The notes under the pieces are model-generated. The model saw nothing but the letters and a program-made list of their open reading frames with translations. It made no database searches and was not told the DNA's origin. Positions 54,813-63,824 of a DNA stretch of 64,000 nt are shown here, in pieces. This stretch comes from an uncultured Methanobrevibacter sp. (GTDB taxonomy: Archaea > Methanobacteriota > Methanobacteria > Methanobacteriales > Methanobacteriaceae), in the NCBI GenBank assembly GCA_900314635.1, contig OMVY01000001.1, positions 82,198-146,197 on the forward strand, read 5' to 3'. The first letter of the stretch is position 1, and each line of letters opens with the position of its first letter. A program made the translations under genes and the position numbers.

Positions 54813-55256
54813 TTAAAAATCATAATTTCCTTTTTCAAGCAGGCTTTTGCAAACTCGGGTAAGCTTGTCATCATCTGCAAGTGATATGAGCTCTTCTTTA
54901 GTGAACCATCCATAATCTCTATGTTCCCTGCTCAATTGGATTTCTCCATCTTCCAGAACAGAGTGCATTCCCACATTGACTGATTTGATTACTTCGTGGT
55001 TCTTGCAAGCAGTGAAATTGTCCTCCACAGCTTCAAAGAATCCTAAAATCTTTATATCAAGGCCGGTTTCCTCTTTAACTTCCCTTCTAAGACCTTCATC
55101 AAAGAATTCTCCTTTTTTGATCTTGCCTCCAGGCAGTTCCCATCTGCCATTGTCGTGGCTTGACTTGCTCGGTCTTTGAAGAAGAAGCAGTTTGTCATCT
55201 TTTTTAGCTATTGCTCTTAATACGAGTCCAAATCCTATTTTTTGTTCTTCTTTCAT
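54813..55256 (-). CDS. Nudix hydrolase (copy B)
   Basis: The 147-aa protein has a complete Nudix box, GKIKKGEFFDEGLRREVKEE followed by TGL (residues about 43-65), which binds Mg and cuts nucleoside diphosphates linked to another moiety. The ELPGGKI and RDYGWFTKEEL segments are typical of MutT-like members. AGGAGG supports the ATG at 55256. It is paralogous to the next gene upstream on the same strand, with 113 bp between them. A nucleotide-sanitising role (for example 8-oxo-dGTP) is a family-based guess. Confidence 0.9.
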   Translation of the reverse strand: MKEEQKIGFGLVLRAIAKKDDKLLLLQRPSKSSHDNGRWELPGGKIKKGEFFDEGLRREVKEETGLDIKILGFFEAVEDNFTACKNHEVIKSVNVGMHSVLEDGEIQLSREHRDYGWFTKEELISLADDDKLTRVCKSLLEKGNYDF

Positions 55257-55369
55257 GCTATGGCCTCCTGAATTGTTTATTATTTTATAAATTTGCTATT
55301 TCTAATAATTTTTTCAAATTTTAGAACATTTTTTCTAATTTACTTTCATTCTTTCGAAAAATACATTTC

Positions 55370-55789
55370 TTAAATTTCAAAATCATTCTTTTCCAAAGCT
55401 TTTCTAAGTGAAGGAGTAAGCAGGCCCTTTTCATAAAACTCTTTGATTTCTTCTTTTCCAATCCATTTGAAATCGGTATGCTCATCGCTTATTTTAACTT
55501 CAAAATCATCGCAGTCCACATAAATTATGACCTGTACGGTTCTTTTGTGGGGATAATCGACTTGAACGGCATCATAAAAGTCTCCTAGCTCTATATCTAG
55601 GCCGGTTTCTTCTTTAAATTCTCTTATGAGTGTTTCGTCGAAATATTCCTCCTTTTCACACTTTCCTCCAGGCAGTTCCCATTGCTCAGGGTTGTGGCGT
55701 GATTTTGGATGCCTCTTGACGACCAGTATTTTATCATCCTTTTTAGCTATTCCCCTCATAGTCTGGCCATATGGCTTTCTATCATTCAT
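55370..55789 (-). CDS. Nudix hydrolase (copy A)
   Basis: The 139-aa paralogue shares RGIAKKDDKIL, ELPGGK, a full Nudix box (GKCEKEEYFDETLIREFKEE, then TGL) and the late DFKWIGKEEI segment. GGAGGTGA precedes the ATG at 55789. It is transcribed before copy B and probably arose with it by tandem duplication. The two have diverged in the region after the Nudix box, so their substrates may differ. Confidence 0.9.
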   Translation of the reverse strand: MNDRKPYGQTMRGIAKKDDKILVVKRHPKSRHNPEQWELPGGKCEKEEYFDETLIREFKEETGLDIELGDFYDAVQVDYPHKRTVQVIIYVDCDDFEVKISDEHTDFKWIGKEEIKEFYEKGLLTPSLRKALEKNDFEI

Positions 55790-55906
55790 TTTTTCACCTC
55801 CATGCTGGAATGGTTTTTAGAAAATTTAATTCCTTTTAATTAATGTTTATGTTTGATTCTAATTAAATTATTGCTTGAAGCGGTTTGAGAAATGAGGTCT
55901 TTTGAG

Positions 55907-55965
55907 ATTGGTGGATGGATATCAAACTTTATTTTTGGCATTGGTGGATGGATATCAAACTTTAT
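55907..55965. repeat. 26-bp direct repeat upstream of the ferredoxin-nitroreductase gene
   Basis: ATTGGTGGATGGATATCAAA-CTTTAT occurs exactly at 55907-55932 and 55940-55965 (period 33 bp, about three helical turns). It is GC-richer than the surrounding AT-rich spacer. Confidence 0.85.
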
Positions 55966-56035
55966 ATTGAATTATTAACATATCATAATCTAAGTTAATT
56001 TAATAAACAGAAAGTAATTGTCTTGGAGACTAATT

Positions 56036-56836
56036 ATGCATTTGAATATTGACTCAAACTTATGCAACGGCTGTGGATTGTGTGTTTCCGTATGTATTCG
56101 TGAAAACTTGAAAGTAGATGAAATAGCTGTCGAGCTTGACAGCGGACTATGTTTTGATTGTGGTCACTGCATGGCTGTATGTACAAAAGGAGCAATCACT
56201 CTTAAAAAATATGAAGACATGCAGGACGAGATTGAAGAATACAGGCAAAGGGATGTCCCGGTAAGCTATGATGACATGCTGCAATTTTACAAACAAAGAA
56301 GGAGCATGCGCTGGTTCAAGGATAAGAAAATAGACAGGGAAACTTTCGACAAGCTGTTTGAATCAGTTTACAACAGTCCTACAGCTGAGAATGCTCAGGA
56401 TGTGGAATTTATTGTAATAAACGATGAGAAGAGACTGAACGACTTCATGCACCTTGTTTATGACATCATAAAGGTTAGAGAAGATGAGTTCTTCCGTATA
56501 GAAAGACTTAGGGACTATCTTGAAAATCCAGAAGACTTCGAGTTCCATCCTCTTCTCTGGGGAGGCAGCCAGCTTGTGCTGGGCTTTGCAAAACAGCCTA
56601 TCAATGCAGTAATAGCTACTACTCGTCTGGAGCTTATGGCATACACCATGGGCCTTGGAGGATTCTATTCACTCTGGATGCTGATGGCTGATGAGATTGA
56701 TCATGAAAAGCTGATGGAATTCTTCCCTGAGGTTGATAAGGAGAAGCATATGGCTTCTACATTCATTATAGGATATCCTAAGAAGGTTTATAGAAGAACA
56801 ATACCTCGAGACAAGGTAAAAGTTACCTATATTTAA
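56036..56836 (+). CDS. Nitroreductase with N-terminal ferredoxin domain
   Basis: The 266-aa protein starts with two ferredoxin motifs, CNGCGLCVSVCIRENL near residue 9 and CFDCGHCMAVCTKGAI near 40. A nitroreductase-fold FMN domain follows from about residue 88 (RRSMRWFKDKKIDRETFDKL, NSPTAENAQDVEF). It may pass electrons from ferredoxin-type donors to an FMN-bound substrate. I use the ATG at 56036 with GGAGA at 56025-56029; an upstream TTG at 56018 would overlap that site. A 26-bp direct repeat lies just upstream. Confidence 0.9.
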   Translation: MHLNIDSNLCNGCGLCVSVCIRENLKVDEIAVELDSGLCFDCGHCMAVCTKGAITLKKYEDMQDEIEEYRQRDVPVSYDDMLQFYKQRRSMRWFKDKKIDRETFDKLFESVYNSPTAENAQDVEFIVINDEKRLNDFMHLVYDIIKVREDEFFRIERLRDYLENPEDFEFHPLLWGGSQLVLGFAKQPINAVIATTRLELMAYTMGLGGFYSLWMLMADEIDHEKLMEFFPEVDKEKHMASTFIIGYPKKVYRRTIPRDKVKVTYI

Positions 56837-57449
56837 TTTTAAAGTATAGAATCAATTCTCTTTCTAATATCAATTTATTTAATAGGGGATTCCATTTCTA
56901 ATATCAATTTTAATTTAATTGAAGGTATTCTCCTTCTAATATCCTTTTTACTTATTTTCTCTTTCAATATTGTTTTAATGAATCAGAGGAATTTTTTCTT
57001 CCAATTGTTCTGTTTTATTTCTTTTTTGCTGTTTTTTAATATATTTTAATTAATTTGTGGTTTAGACAGATTTCTAATCAAAACTTTTTAGTTTTATTTT
57101 AAATAATATGGTGTCAAAATCTTTTATTTTTAATATAAAACTTTTAAATTTTAAATATAAATTAATAAACTATTTTTTAAAGCTTAAATTAATAATTAAG
57201 TATTTTAAAAAAATAATGTCGAGAATTAAATCGATACTATTAAATATCAATTTTAACAAAAAGTATTTTAAGTTTTTATCTAAAATTAAACGTGTATTTT
57301 TTAATTCTTAAATTAATTATTGCAGATTTTAATTTTTTCAATCTAGACTTATTTTTATTGAAATTAATTTTTAAATGTATTTTTTAAAACAACCCAGAAA
57401 TACAAGTAAAAATTAAAAAAACGAAGGCAAAAACTTAAGTTTTTCCTTA
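56837..57449. other. 613-bp AT-rich region with no convincing gene
   Basis: Repeated TTTCTAATATCAATTT motifs lie at 56856, 56893 and, degenerate, 56930. A 67-codon frame at 57108-57311 is Lys/Ile/Phe-rich low-complexity sequence without a ribosome site, and I do not call it. Confidence 0.5.
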
Positions 57450-58758
57450 ATGGGTTATAAAATGGGTAAGAAAGAAAAATCTCATGATCGTAAGATAAGG
57501 CCGTGGATGGAGTACAAGCTCCATATTGTGGTATTTGTCTTGGTTATTATTGCTGAATTTATAGGTGTTAAGAAACTCAATATTACAGGAACTGTCAGTA
57601 TTGTGCTGATGCCTTTGCTTTATGCAATGATCATGGGTCTGGCTCTGTTTTTAGCAAAACCTGTCAAATTCATTCAAAATCATGAATCAAAAGTCGCTGA
57701 GGGGCTCATGATTTTATTCATGGTGCCGATTATAGTCAAGCTCGCACTTTCAAGCGGACAGGTTTTTGAAAGTCTGTCATTCGCACCTGCGCTTATTCTA
57801 CAACAGATAGGTAATCTGGGAACAATCTTCTTTGCAATGCCTGTCGCACTTCTTTTAGGTTTCAAAAGGGAATCAATTGGTATGACAAGCTCAATTTGCC
57901 GTGAGCCGAATATAGGAATCATCCTGGACAAATATGGAATCCGCTCTCCTGAAACCCGCGGAGTCCTAACAGTATATGTGATTGGTACCATTATCGGAAC
58001 TGTTTTCATAAGTCTTGTGGCAAGCCTTTCCACTGCTCTTCCCCTTCACCCTTATGCTCTTGCAATGGCAAGCGGTATCGGAAGCGCAAGTATGAATGCA
58101 GCTGCCATTACACCCCTGCTTAATATATTCCCTTCCATGTCTCATGAAATTCTGGCATTTTCCGGATTGTCAAATCTTTTAAGTTTCTGTTTTGGAATTT
58201 ATCTCACAATACTTGTGGGACTGCCACTTACCGAAAAATTGTATGGATGGCTTGAGCCAAAAATAGGCAGAACCACTTCTTCTACAATCGACCCGGATAG
58301 CTATGAAGAGGAAACAGGAATGAAAAACCACCAGCTGGATAAAGAGCTCAACAAGCTCAGCCTTAAAAGGCTTATAGACTGGGTCATGCTTCTTTTAATA
58401 TTCTCAATCATGGTCACCTTCAACCGGCGAACCATGGCAAACAACACTTATTGGAATGCTTATATTGTCAGCCATTTCTTACATCAGCTACCTGTTTGAA
58501 AGGCTTCTTCCAAAACACATCTCTTCCATTGTCTGGGCAAGCGCAATAGGTATTATTCTATCACTGCCTTTCCTTCCAACTGCAGATTACATACTTCAAT
58601 TTGTAAATACCGTTGATTTAAGTGCTATTGTAACTGTTTATCTCGCTTATGTGGGTATTTCCATTGGAAGAGACTGGGATCAATTCAAAAAGCTCGGCTG
58701 GAGAGGAGCGTGCTATTATTCACCGGAGCGATATAATCAATCTATTTTTTCACTCTAA
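57450..58758 (+). pseudogene. DUF3100 family membrane protein gene with frameshifts
   Basis: The first frame (57450-58499) encodes about 330 residues of a polytopic membrane protein with SICREPNIGIILDKYGIRSP and ALAMASGIGSASMNAAAITP, as in DUF3100 proteins. It then runs out of frame. The second frame (58456-58758) continues with LSAISYISYLFERLLPKHIS and YLAYVGISIGRDWDQFKKLG. At about 58710 a further shift seems present: the frame giving SVLLFTGAI looks like the natural continuation but stops at once. At least one and probably two indels make this a decaying transporter-like gene. Confidence 0.72.
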
Positions 58759-58943
58759 TTTTAATCGAATCTCATTGAATTCGATATAATTTAAATAACT
58801 TTTTTCTAACTCAATCAAACTTGTTGGCACTTCTAGTTCCTTAATTAATTTTATATATATTCAACAATAAACTAATAATGTATAAATCTTTTTTTTTAAG
58901 ATTATCAAAAATACTATGATTATTTACCCCCTGGAGGAATAAA

Positions 58944-60227
58944 ATGGATTTAAATATTAAAATAAACGACAAGGGCCATTTAGATATTGGCGGTGCCGAT
59001 GCATGTGATATTGTGGCTGAATACGGCACTCCAATTTATGTAATCGATGAAAACAGAATAAGAGACAATTATAATCGTTTTTATAATGCTTTTACCAAAT
59101 ATTATCCTGATTTTAAAGTATTCTATGCATGCAAGGCAAATACAAATATTGCAGTGCTTAAAATCCTTGAAGATGAAGGATGCTGCATTGATGCTGTAAG
59201 TCCTGGAGAAGTTTACATTTGTAAAAAGATGGGTTTTTCAGGAGACAGAATTCTATTTACTGGAAACAACATAACCAATGAGGAAATGGATTTTGTAAAC
59301 GGCGAGGATGTAATTTTAAACATCGACTCAGTATCAGCACTTGAAAGACTTGCAAAAAGCATAGACCCTAACGGCAAGAAAATCTCCTTCAGAGTAAACC
59401 CTATGGTAGGGGCAGGACATCATGACCACTGTATTACCGGTGGGGAAATGAGTAAATTCGGTATTATGGAAACCGAAGCTGTTGAGATTTACAAAAGAGC
59501 TAAGGAACTCGGTTTTGAACCTGTTGGAATGCATTCTCACATCGGTTCCGGAATCCTTGATCCTGAGCCATTCAAATTAGCTATTGAATCCACAATGAAT
59601 ATTGCAGGAAAGGTTCACCAGGAAGCAGGCATAGACTTCGAATTCATCGATTTCGGTGGAGGAGTTGGAATTCCTTACACTCCTGATGAAAATCTCTTAG
59701 ATTTGGACCACTTTGCAGAGGAGAACATCAAATTATTCAAGGAAAAGCTTGAAGAATTCGACATGGGAGAGCCTACATTATACCTCGAACCTGGAAGATA
59801 CATAGTGGGAGATGCTTCAGTAATCCTCACTGAGGTAAACAGCGTTAAGGAAAGTTACCGCAAGTTCATTGGTGTAAACGCAGGATTCAACACACTTTTA
59901 AGACCTGCAATGTACGATTCCTACCATCACATTGTTGTTGCAAACAAGATGAATGAAGAAGCATGCCAGAAAGTCGATGTGGCTGGAAACGTATGCGAAT
60001 CCGGAGACCTTTTTGCAAGAGACAGGCCTTTGCCTGATGTTGAAGAGGGAGATATCATAGCTATTTTAAATGCTGGTGCTTATGGATACACAATGGCTTC
60101 CAATTACAACTCAAGACCTCTTCCTGCTGAGATTCTTGTAAAAGACGGAGAATGCTTTGTAATAAGAGAAGCTCAAAGCTTTGATGATATTTTTGCAAAA
60201 CAATCCGTTCCGGAGCATTTGCAATAG
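58944..60227 (+). CDS. lysA: Diaminopimelate decarboxylase LysA
   Basis: LysA decarboxylates meso-diaminopimelate to L-lysine, which in Methanobacteriales also feeds pseudomurein cross-bridges. The 427-aa fold type III PLP enzyme has its lysine in FYACKANTN (K64), the phosphate site GGGVGIPY near residue 237, HSHIGSG near 200, and the C-terminal CESGD and GAYG motifs. GGAGG at 58934-58938 supports the start. The diaminopimelate epimerase gene follows after 34 bp, so the two form a lysine operon. Confidence 0.97.
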   Translation: MDLNIKINDKGHLDIGGADACDIVAEYGTPIYVIDENRIRDNYNRFYNAFTKYYPDFKVFYACKANTNIAVLKILEDEGCCIDAVSPGEVYICKKMGFSGDRILFTGNNITNEEMDFVNGEDVILNIDSVSALERLAKSIDPNGKKISFRVNPMVGAGHHDHCITGGEMSKFGIMETEAVEIYKRAKELGFEPVGMHSHIGSGILDPEPFKLAIESTMNIAGKVHQEAGIDFEFIDFGGGVGIPYTPDENLLDLDHFAEENIKLFKEKLEEFDMGEPTLYLEPGRYIVGDASVILTEVNSVKESYRKFIGVNAGFNTLLRPAMYDSYHHIVVANKMNEEACQKVDVAGNVCESGDLFARDRPLPDVEEGDIIAILNAGAYGYTMASNYNSRPLPAEILVKDGECFVIREAQSFDDIFAKQSVPEHLQ

Positions 60228-60261
60228 ATGGGCAATCTTTTAAATATATGATGGTGATATC

Positions 60262-61122
60262 ATGGTAGATTTAAAAGGACTGAAATTTGCTAAGATGCAC
60301 GGAATAGGCAATGATTTCCCTATTATCGATGAAAGTAGGGAAGAACAGATTCCAGAAGCAGACAAGCCAGAAGCCTGCAGACAGTTATGCCATAGAAACT
60401 TTGGAGTAGGTGGAGATGGAGTATTGTTTGTTGTTCCATCTGAAGTGGCCGACATTGGATACAGGATGTTCAATCCAGACGGATCCGAAGCTGAAATGTG
60501 TGGAAACGGTATCAGATGCTTTGGCGATTTTGTTTACAGAAACAAGATTGTTGAAAAAGAGACAATGTCTGTTGAAACCAAGTCAGGAATCAAAACAATA
60601 GAAATAACCGTTGAAAACGGCGAGCCTGTACTTTTCAAGGTCAACATGGGAAAATCCACATTCAAGGTTCCTGAAATCCCAATGATTGCAGATACAGAAG
60701 AGTTTGTAGATGGTGACCTTGATGTAATCGACACAACATTCAAGGCAACATGTGTCAGTGTGGGAAACCCTCATGCGATTCTTTTTGTTGATGATGTCGA
60801 TGCAATAGACATTGATAAGTATGGTCCAGCTATTGAATGCCATGAATCATTCCCAGAAAAGATCAACGTCCATTTCGTTGAAGTGATAAGCAGAAACGAA
60901 GGAAAAATGAGAACCTGGGAACGTGGAGCTGGTGTTACTCTTGCATGCGGTACCGGTGCGACTTCAACCGCCCTAGCCGGCGTGAAATTAGGTCTTTTTG
61001 ACAATGAAGTTCTTCTTCACCTGCCTGGCGGAGACTTGGAATTCAATGTCTATGAGGAAGACGGCGAGCTCGGTGCTTTCATGAAAGGGCCTGCGACCTT
61101 GGTCTTTGAAGGTGAGATATAA
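60262..61122 (+). CDS. dapF: Diaminopimelate epimerase DapF
   Basis: DapF interconverts LL- and meso-diaminopimelate, just before the LysA step. The 286-aa product has both catalytic cysteines, C80 in EMCGNGIRCF and C229 in LACGTGATST, and the opening KMHGIGNDFPII. GGTGATATC precedes the ATG. It is 34 bp downstream of lysA and ends in a strong terminator, which supports a two-gene operon. Confidence 0.97.
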   Translation: MVDLKGLKFAKMHGIGNDFPIIDESREEQIPEADKPEACRQLCHRNFGVGGDGVLFVVPSEVADIGYRMFNPDGSEAEMCGNGIRCFGDFVYRNKIVEKETMSVETKSGIKTIEITVENGEPVLFKVNMGKSTFKVPEIPMIADTEEFVDGDLDVIDTTFKATCVSVGNPHAILFVDDVDAIDIDKYGPAIECHESFPEKINVHFVEVISRNEGKMRTWERGAGVTLACGTGATSTALAGVKLGLFDNEVLLHLPGGDLEFNVYEEDGELGAFMKGPATLVFEGEI

Positions 61123-61125
61123 TAG

Positions 61126-61163
61126 ATTTATTTAATTTTTTAAATAAATTTTTTATTTTTTTT
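61126..61163 (+). terminator. lysA-dapF terminator
   Basis: ATTTATTTAA/TTAAATAAAT (61126-61135 with 61140-61149) is a perfect 10-bp stem with a TTTT loop. TTTTTTATTTTTTTTC follows. Confidence 0.7.
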
Positions 61164-61415
61164 CTTAATTCTTAAATAAGTTTTATTTTTTCATTAAATT
61201 TCATATTTATTCTTTCTAATTTTGTAGTGCTTTTTCAAAATAGGCTTAGTTTGTTTTTGATAATTTTTAGATTTTTTTATTGTAAACTAAAAACTTAAAT
61301 TTTTTTTCAATTGTCTAATAAAGTCCAACGTTTATCTAATTTTTCTTAAAAAAATTGAAAATATTTAAATATGCTTTTTTTAAAAATTATTATAAATAGT
61401 TAAAGGAGCGCCAAT

Positions 61416-62219
61416 ATGAAGAAGTTTTTAGATATAAATGATGTAACCATCTGCATTGATGATACAGATGAGGATAAAAAACCTATTATTCTTATTCCAG
61501 GACTTGCATCAAGCAAGGAAGCTATGTTTTTTATTAGAGATGCGCTAAAAGACGACTATCGTGTGATTACATTGGATGTCAGAGGCCATGGAGAGTCCAC
61601 TCATCCATTATCTTATACCTTGGAAGACCATGCAGAGGATCTTCAAGAGATTATTGGAAAGCTTGAATTGGAAAATGTGGATGTCCTTGGATATTCCATG
61701 GGTTCATATATCGCACTTAGGGGAGCCCAGTTGAATTGCAATAATATAGACCATTTGATATTGCTCTGTACAAATCCTTCAAGCAAGGTTTCTTCCGTAT
61801 TTCGCCTTCTAGGGGAGAAAGGGCTTGAGTATCCGAAAATAAGCAGGAGGGAAATGTTTCAAGCCATTTATGATTCATATCTCTCTCCAACCACATTGAG
61901 AAAGATTGCAAGCGGCGAATTGGAAATGAGCAGGTTTGCTTCATCAGGGAATATCGGAGAACTTAACGAAGAGGAAAAAAGAGCGGAATTGAAATCAATT
62001 TCCAATTTTGACAATTCCATTGATTATGACAAGGTCAAGTGCAAGACTCTTGTAATAGGTGCTGAATATGACAGAATTAATCCATATGAGCTTGGAAAAG
62101 AAGTTGCAGATGGCATTGAAGGCGCTGAATTCTGTTTAATCAAGGATGCTGGCCATATGGTGGCTTATGAAAAAACTGAAGAACTTTTAACTGTAATAAA
62201 AGAATTTTTAAAAGTTTAA
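61416..62219 (+). CDS. Alpha/beta hydrolase
   Basis: The 267-aa protein has a complete hydrolase triad: nucleophile Ser in GYSMGS near residue 94, an Asp in GAEYDRINP near 213, and His in KDAGHMVAYE near 246. The oxyanion-hole segment IPGLASS lies near residue 29. It resembles soluble esterase/lactonase-type hydrolases; the substrate is unknown. AAAGGAG precedes the ATG. It stands alone. Confidence 0.9.
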   Translation: MKKFLDINDVTICIDDTDEDKKPIILIPGLASSKEAMFFIRDALKDDYRVITLDVRGHGESTHPLSYTLEDHAEDLQEIIGKLELENVDVLGYSMGSYIALRGAQLNCNNIDHLILLCTNPSSKVSSVFRLLGEKGLEYPKISRREMFQAIYDSYLSPTTLRKIASGELEMSRFASSGNIGELNEEEKRAELKSISNFDNSIDYDKVKCKTLVIGAEYDRINPYELGKEVADGIEGAEFCLIKDAGHMVAYEKTEELLTVIKEFLKV

Positions 62220-62265
62220 GCCGTATATCTACATTTTTAAGATTTTAATTTAAAAAATAAGAATT

Positions 62266-62388
62266 TTAATGAGTTTAATTCAGAAATATAATTTAAATTT
62301 TTATTTAAAAATAAGTTTTTTAATGAGTTTTATTCAGAAATATAATTTAAATTTTTATTTAAAAATAAGTTTTTTAAAGAGTTTAATT
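62266..62388. repeat. 54-bp tandem repeat between convergent genes
   Basis: Units at 62266-62319 and 62320-62373, with a partial third to 62388, each begin TTAATGAGTTTWATTCAGAA and end AAAATAAGTTTT. The period of 54 keeps one frame open, which produces a spurious ORF. Confidence 0.9.
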
Positions 62389-62400
62389 AACAATTTTAAA

Positions 62401-63135
62401 TTAATTAATCTCTTTAATCAAGTCTTTTCGACCGGTATCTATTCCCAAATACTCTTTTGTATAAGGACATGCAAGGCCGCATTTTGCACATAAGCTCTTT
62501 CCATGAGTTCTTTGCATTTCCTTCTTAATGAATTCAAAGCATTTTTCTGCATTGAAGTATTCGTCTCTTTCTTTTTTGGAATCCCATTTAACTTCATTTA
62601 TGGCATCAACAGGACATACATCCTGACATTCTGTACAGTCATCACATAATGAGTCATCAATTGGAGTTCCTGTTTTTATAGGCATATCTGTTAGAATAGT
62701 GGATAATCTAAGTGCTGCTCCATATTTTGGGCTGATAAGCAATGCACATCTTCCAATCCAGCCAAGTCCTGACCTTGTGCCAGTAGTCTTATGAGGGATT
62801 TTACTTGCCAAACCCTCAAAATCCTTAGCCACTCTTTCACGAGACATTGCCAATGCATTGTAATTCATGTTTTCCTTAATGTAATCCTCACCTTCAAGAA
62901 CGATATCATTAAGTTTCAATGCCAAACTTTTCATGGATTCAACATATTTTGATTGGTCATCTGTATAAATTGTTTTCAAAGCTTCCTTTTCTATTGGAAT
63001 TCCTATTAAAATGCTGTTTGGATATTCCTTCGGAACGTTTTTAATACCTTCTAAACTAGCAAAACCAACTACTTCTGCACCTTTTGATTTAAGAAACTCT
63101 TCTATTTCCCTTGAATTTTTCTCCTCCAAATCCAT
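62401..63135 (-). CDS. QueG-like double-cluster [4Fe-4S] protein
   Basis: The 244-aa protein matches epoxyqueuosine reductase-like proteins. A central RSGLGWIGRCALLIS block (near residue 121) precedes ferredoxin motifs CDDCTECQDVCPVDAI near 167 and CAKCGLACPYTKEYLG near 217. It is shorter than bacterial QueG (about 350 aa) and lacks the HEAT-repeat tail. Archaea make archaeosine rather than queuosine, so the role is probably a different corrinoid- or Fe-S-dependent reduction. The ribosome site is weak (AGTGAT). Confidence 0.8.
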   Translation of the reverse strand: MDLEEKNSREIEEFLKSKGAEVVGFASLEGIKNVPKEYPNSILIGIPIEKEALKTIYTDDQSKYVESMKSLALKLNDIVLEGEDYIKENMNYNALAMSRERVAKDFEGLASKIPHKTTGTRSGLGWIGRCALLISPKYGAALRLSTILTDMPIKTGTPIDDSLCDDCTECQDVCPVDAINEVKWDSKKERDEYFNAEKCFEFIKKEMQRTHGKSLCAKCGLACPYTKEYLGIDTGRKDLIKEIN

Positions 63136-63209
63136 CGAATCACTCTTTTTTTATTTTGCTAGATTATATGATTAAATATGATTTTTCTCGTCTTAAATAT
63201 TTTCTTTAT

Positions 63210-63824
63210 TTAGTTTAATATCTTTAAATCAGACTTTTCATACTTATTATGGCCTTTTAAACTCTTTTTATGCTTCCAACATTTTATCGCATCATTTAAT
63301 GTCTTGTCGTCATTGTCTTCAAAGAAATCTCGTATGTACTGATTGTATTGGAATTGCTTGTCTATTTTGCTTTTTTCATTTGAATTTTGTAGCTCATGAT
63401 AAGCATTGATAGCATCTTGATATGTTTTATCAGGATTTGATTTTAACCATTTTTGGAATTTAACCTTAAATTTGAATCCTTTTCCTATTTCCTTTTCAAA
63501 GAATTCCCTTTTATCTTCACTGCATTTGAAATTTTCGCCTAAAATGGAATCTAATCTAATTTCTTTAGGATTGGGGGCTTTGTTTGATTTAGATTTAGAA
63601 TAATTATTTTTATTCTCAAGAGATCCTGAATCATCTAAGGATTTTCCTGTATCAAGATAGTAAATAATCCGTTCTTCCAATTGATTCTTGCTTCCACTAA
63701 CTTTCAATCCTTCATTCTTGCAAAAGTCCTTTAATTCCTCTTTTAAAAAATAGTATTGCCTGAAGTCTTCACTTTTCAGGTCTTTACTTAACTGTGGTCT
63801 TGCATTGGTGTTTTCAGCATTCAT
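63210..63824 (-). CDS. SAP-domain / DUF6434 protein
   Basis: The 204-aa protein begins with a SAP-like helix-turn-helix (YFLKEELKDFCKNEGLKVSG, residues 25-44) that may bind DNA. A charged Ser/Asn/Lys linker follows, then a C-terminal domain with FKVKFQKWLKSNPDKTYQDA near residues 118-137 and a repeat-like NQYIRDFFEDNDDKTLNDAI, as in DUF6434. The function is unknown; chromatin or nuclease association is a guess. CCGGAT is a weak ribosome site. It is the last gene in the window. Confidence 0.75.
   Translation of the reverse strand: MNAENTNARPQLSKDLKSEDFRQYYFLKEELKDFCKNEGLKVSGSKNQLEERIIYYLDTGKSLDDSGSLENKNNYSKSKSNKAPNPKEIRLDSILGENFKCSEDKREFFEKEIGKGFKFKVKFQKWLKSNPDKTYQDAINAYHELQNSNEKSKIDKQFQYNQYIRDFFEDNDDKTLNDAIKCWKHKKSLKGHNKYEKSDLKILN

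Noticed and set aside
57108..57311. 67-codon ORF
   Set aside because: The product is almost only Lys, Ile, Phe, Asn and Leu, as expected from AT-rich spacer, and it lacks a ribosome site.
13232..62388. Tandem repeats as CRISPR arrays
   Set aside because: The copies are head to tail without unique spacers of constant length, and no cas genes are present.
62269..62493. 74-codon ORF
   Set aside because: It is created by a 54-bp tandem repeat that keeps one frame open, and it then runs into the antisense of the QueG-like gene.
62401..63135. True QueG epoxyqueuosine reductase
   Set aside because: The protein is too short, and archaea of this type make archaeosine, so only QueG-like is justified.
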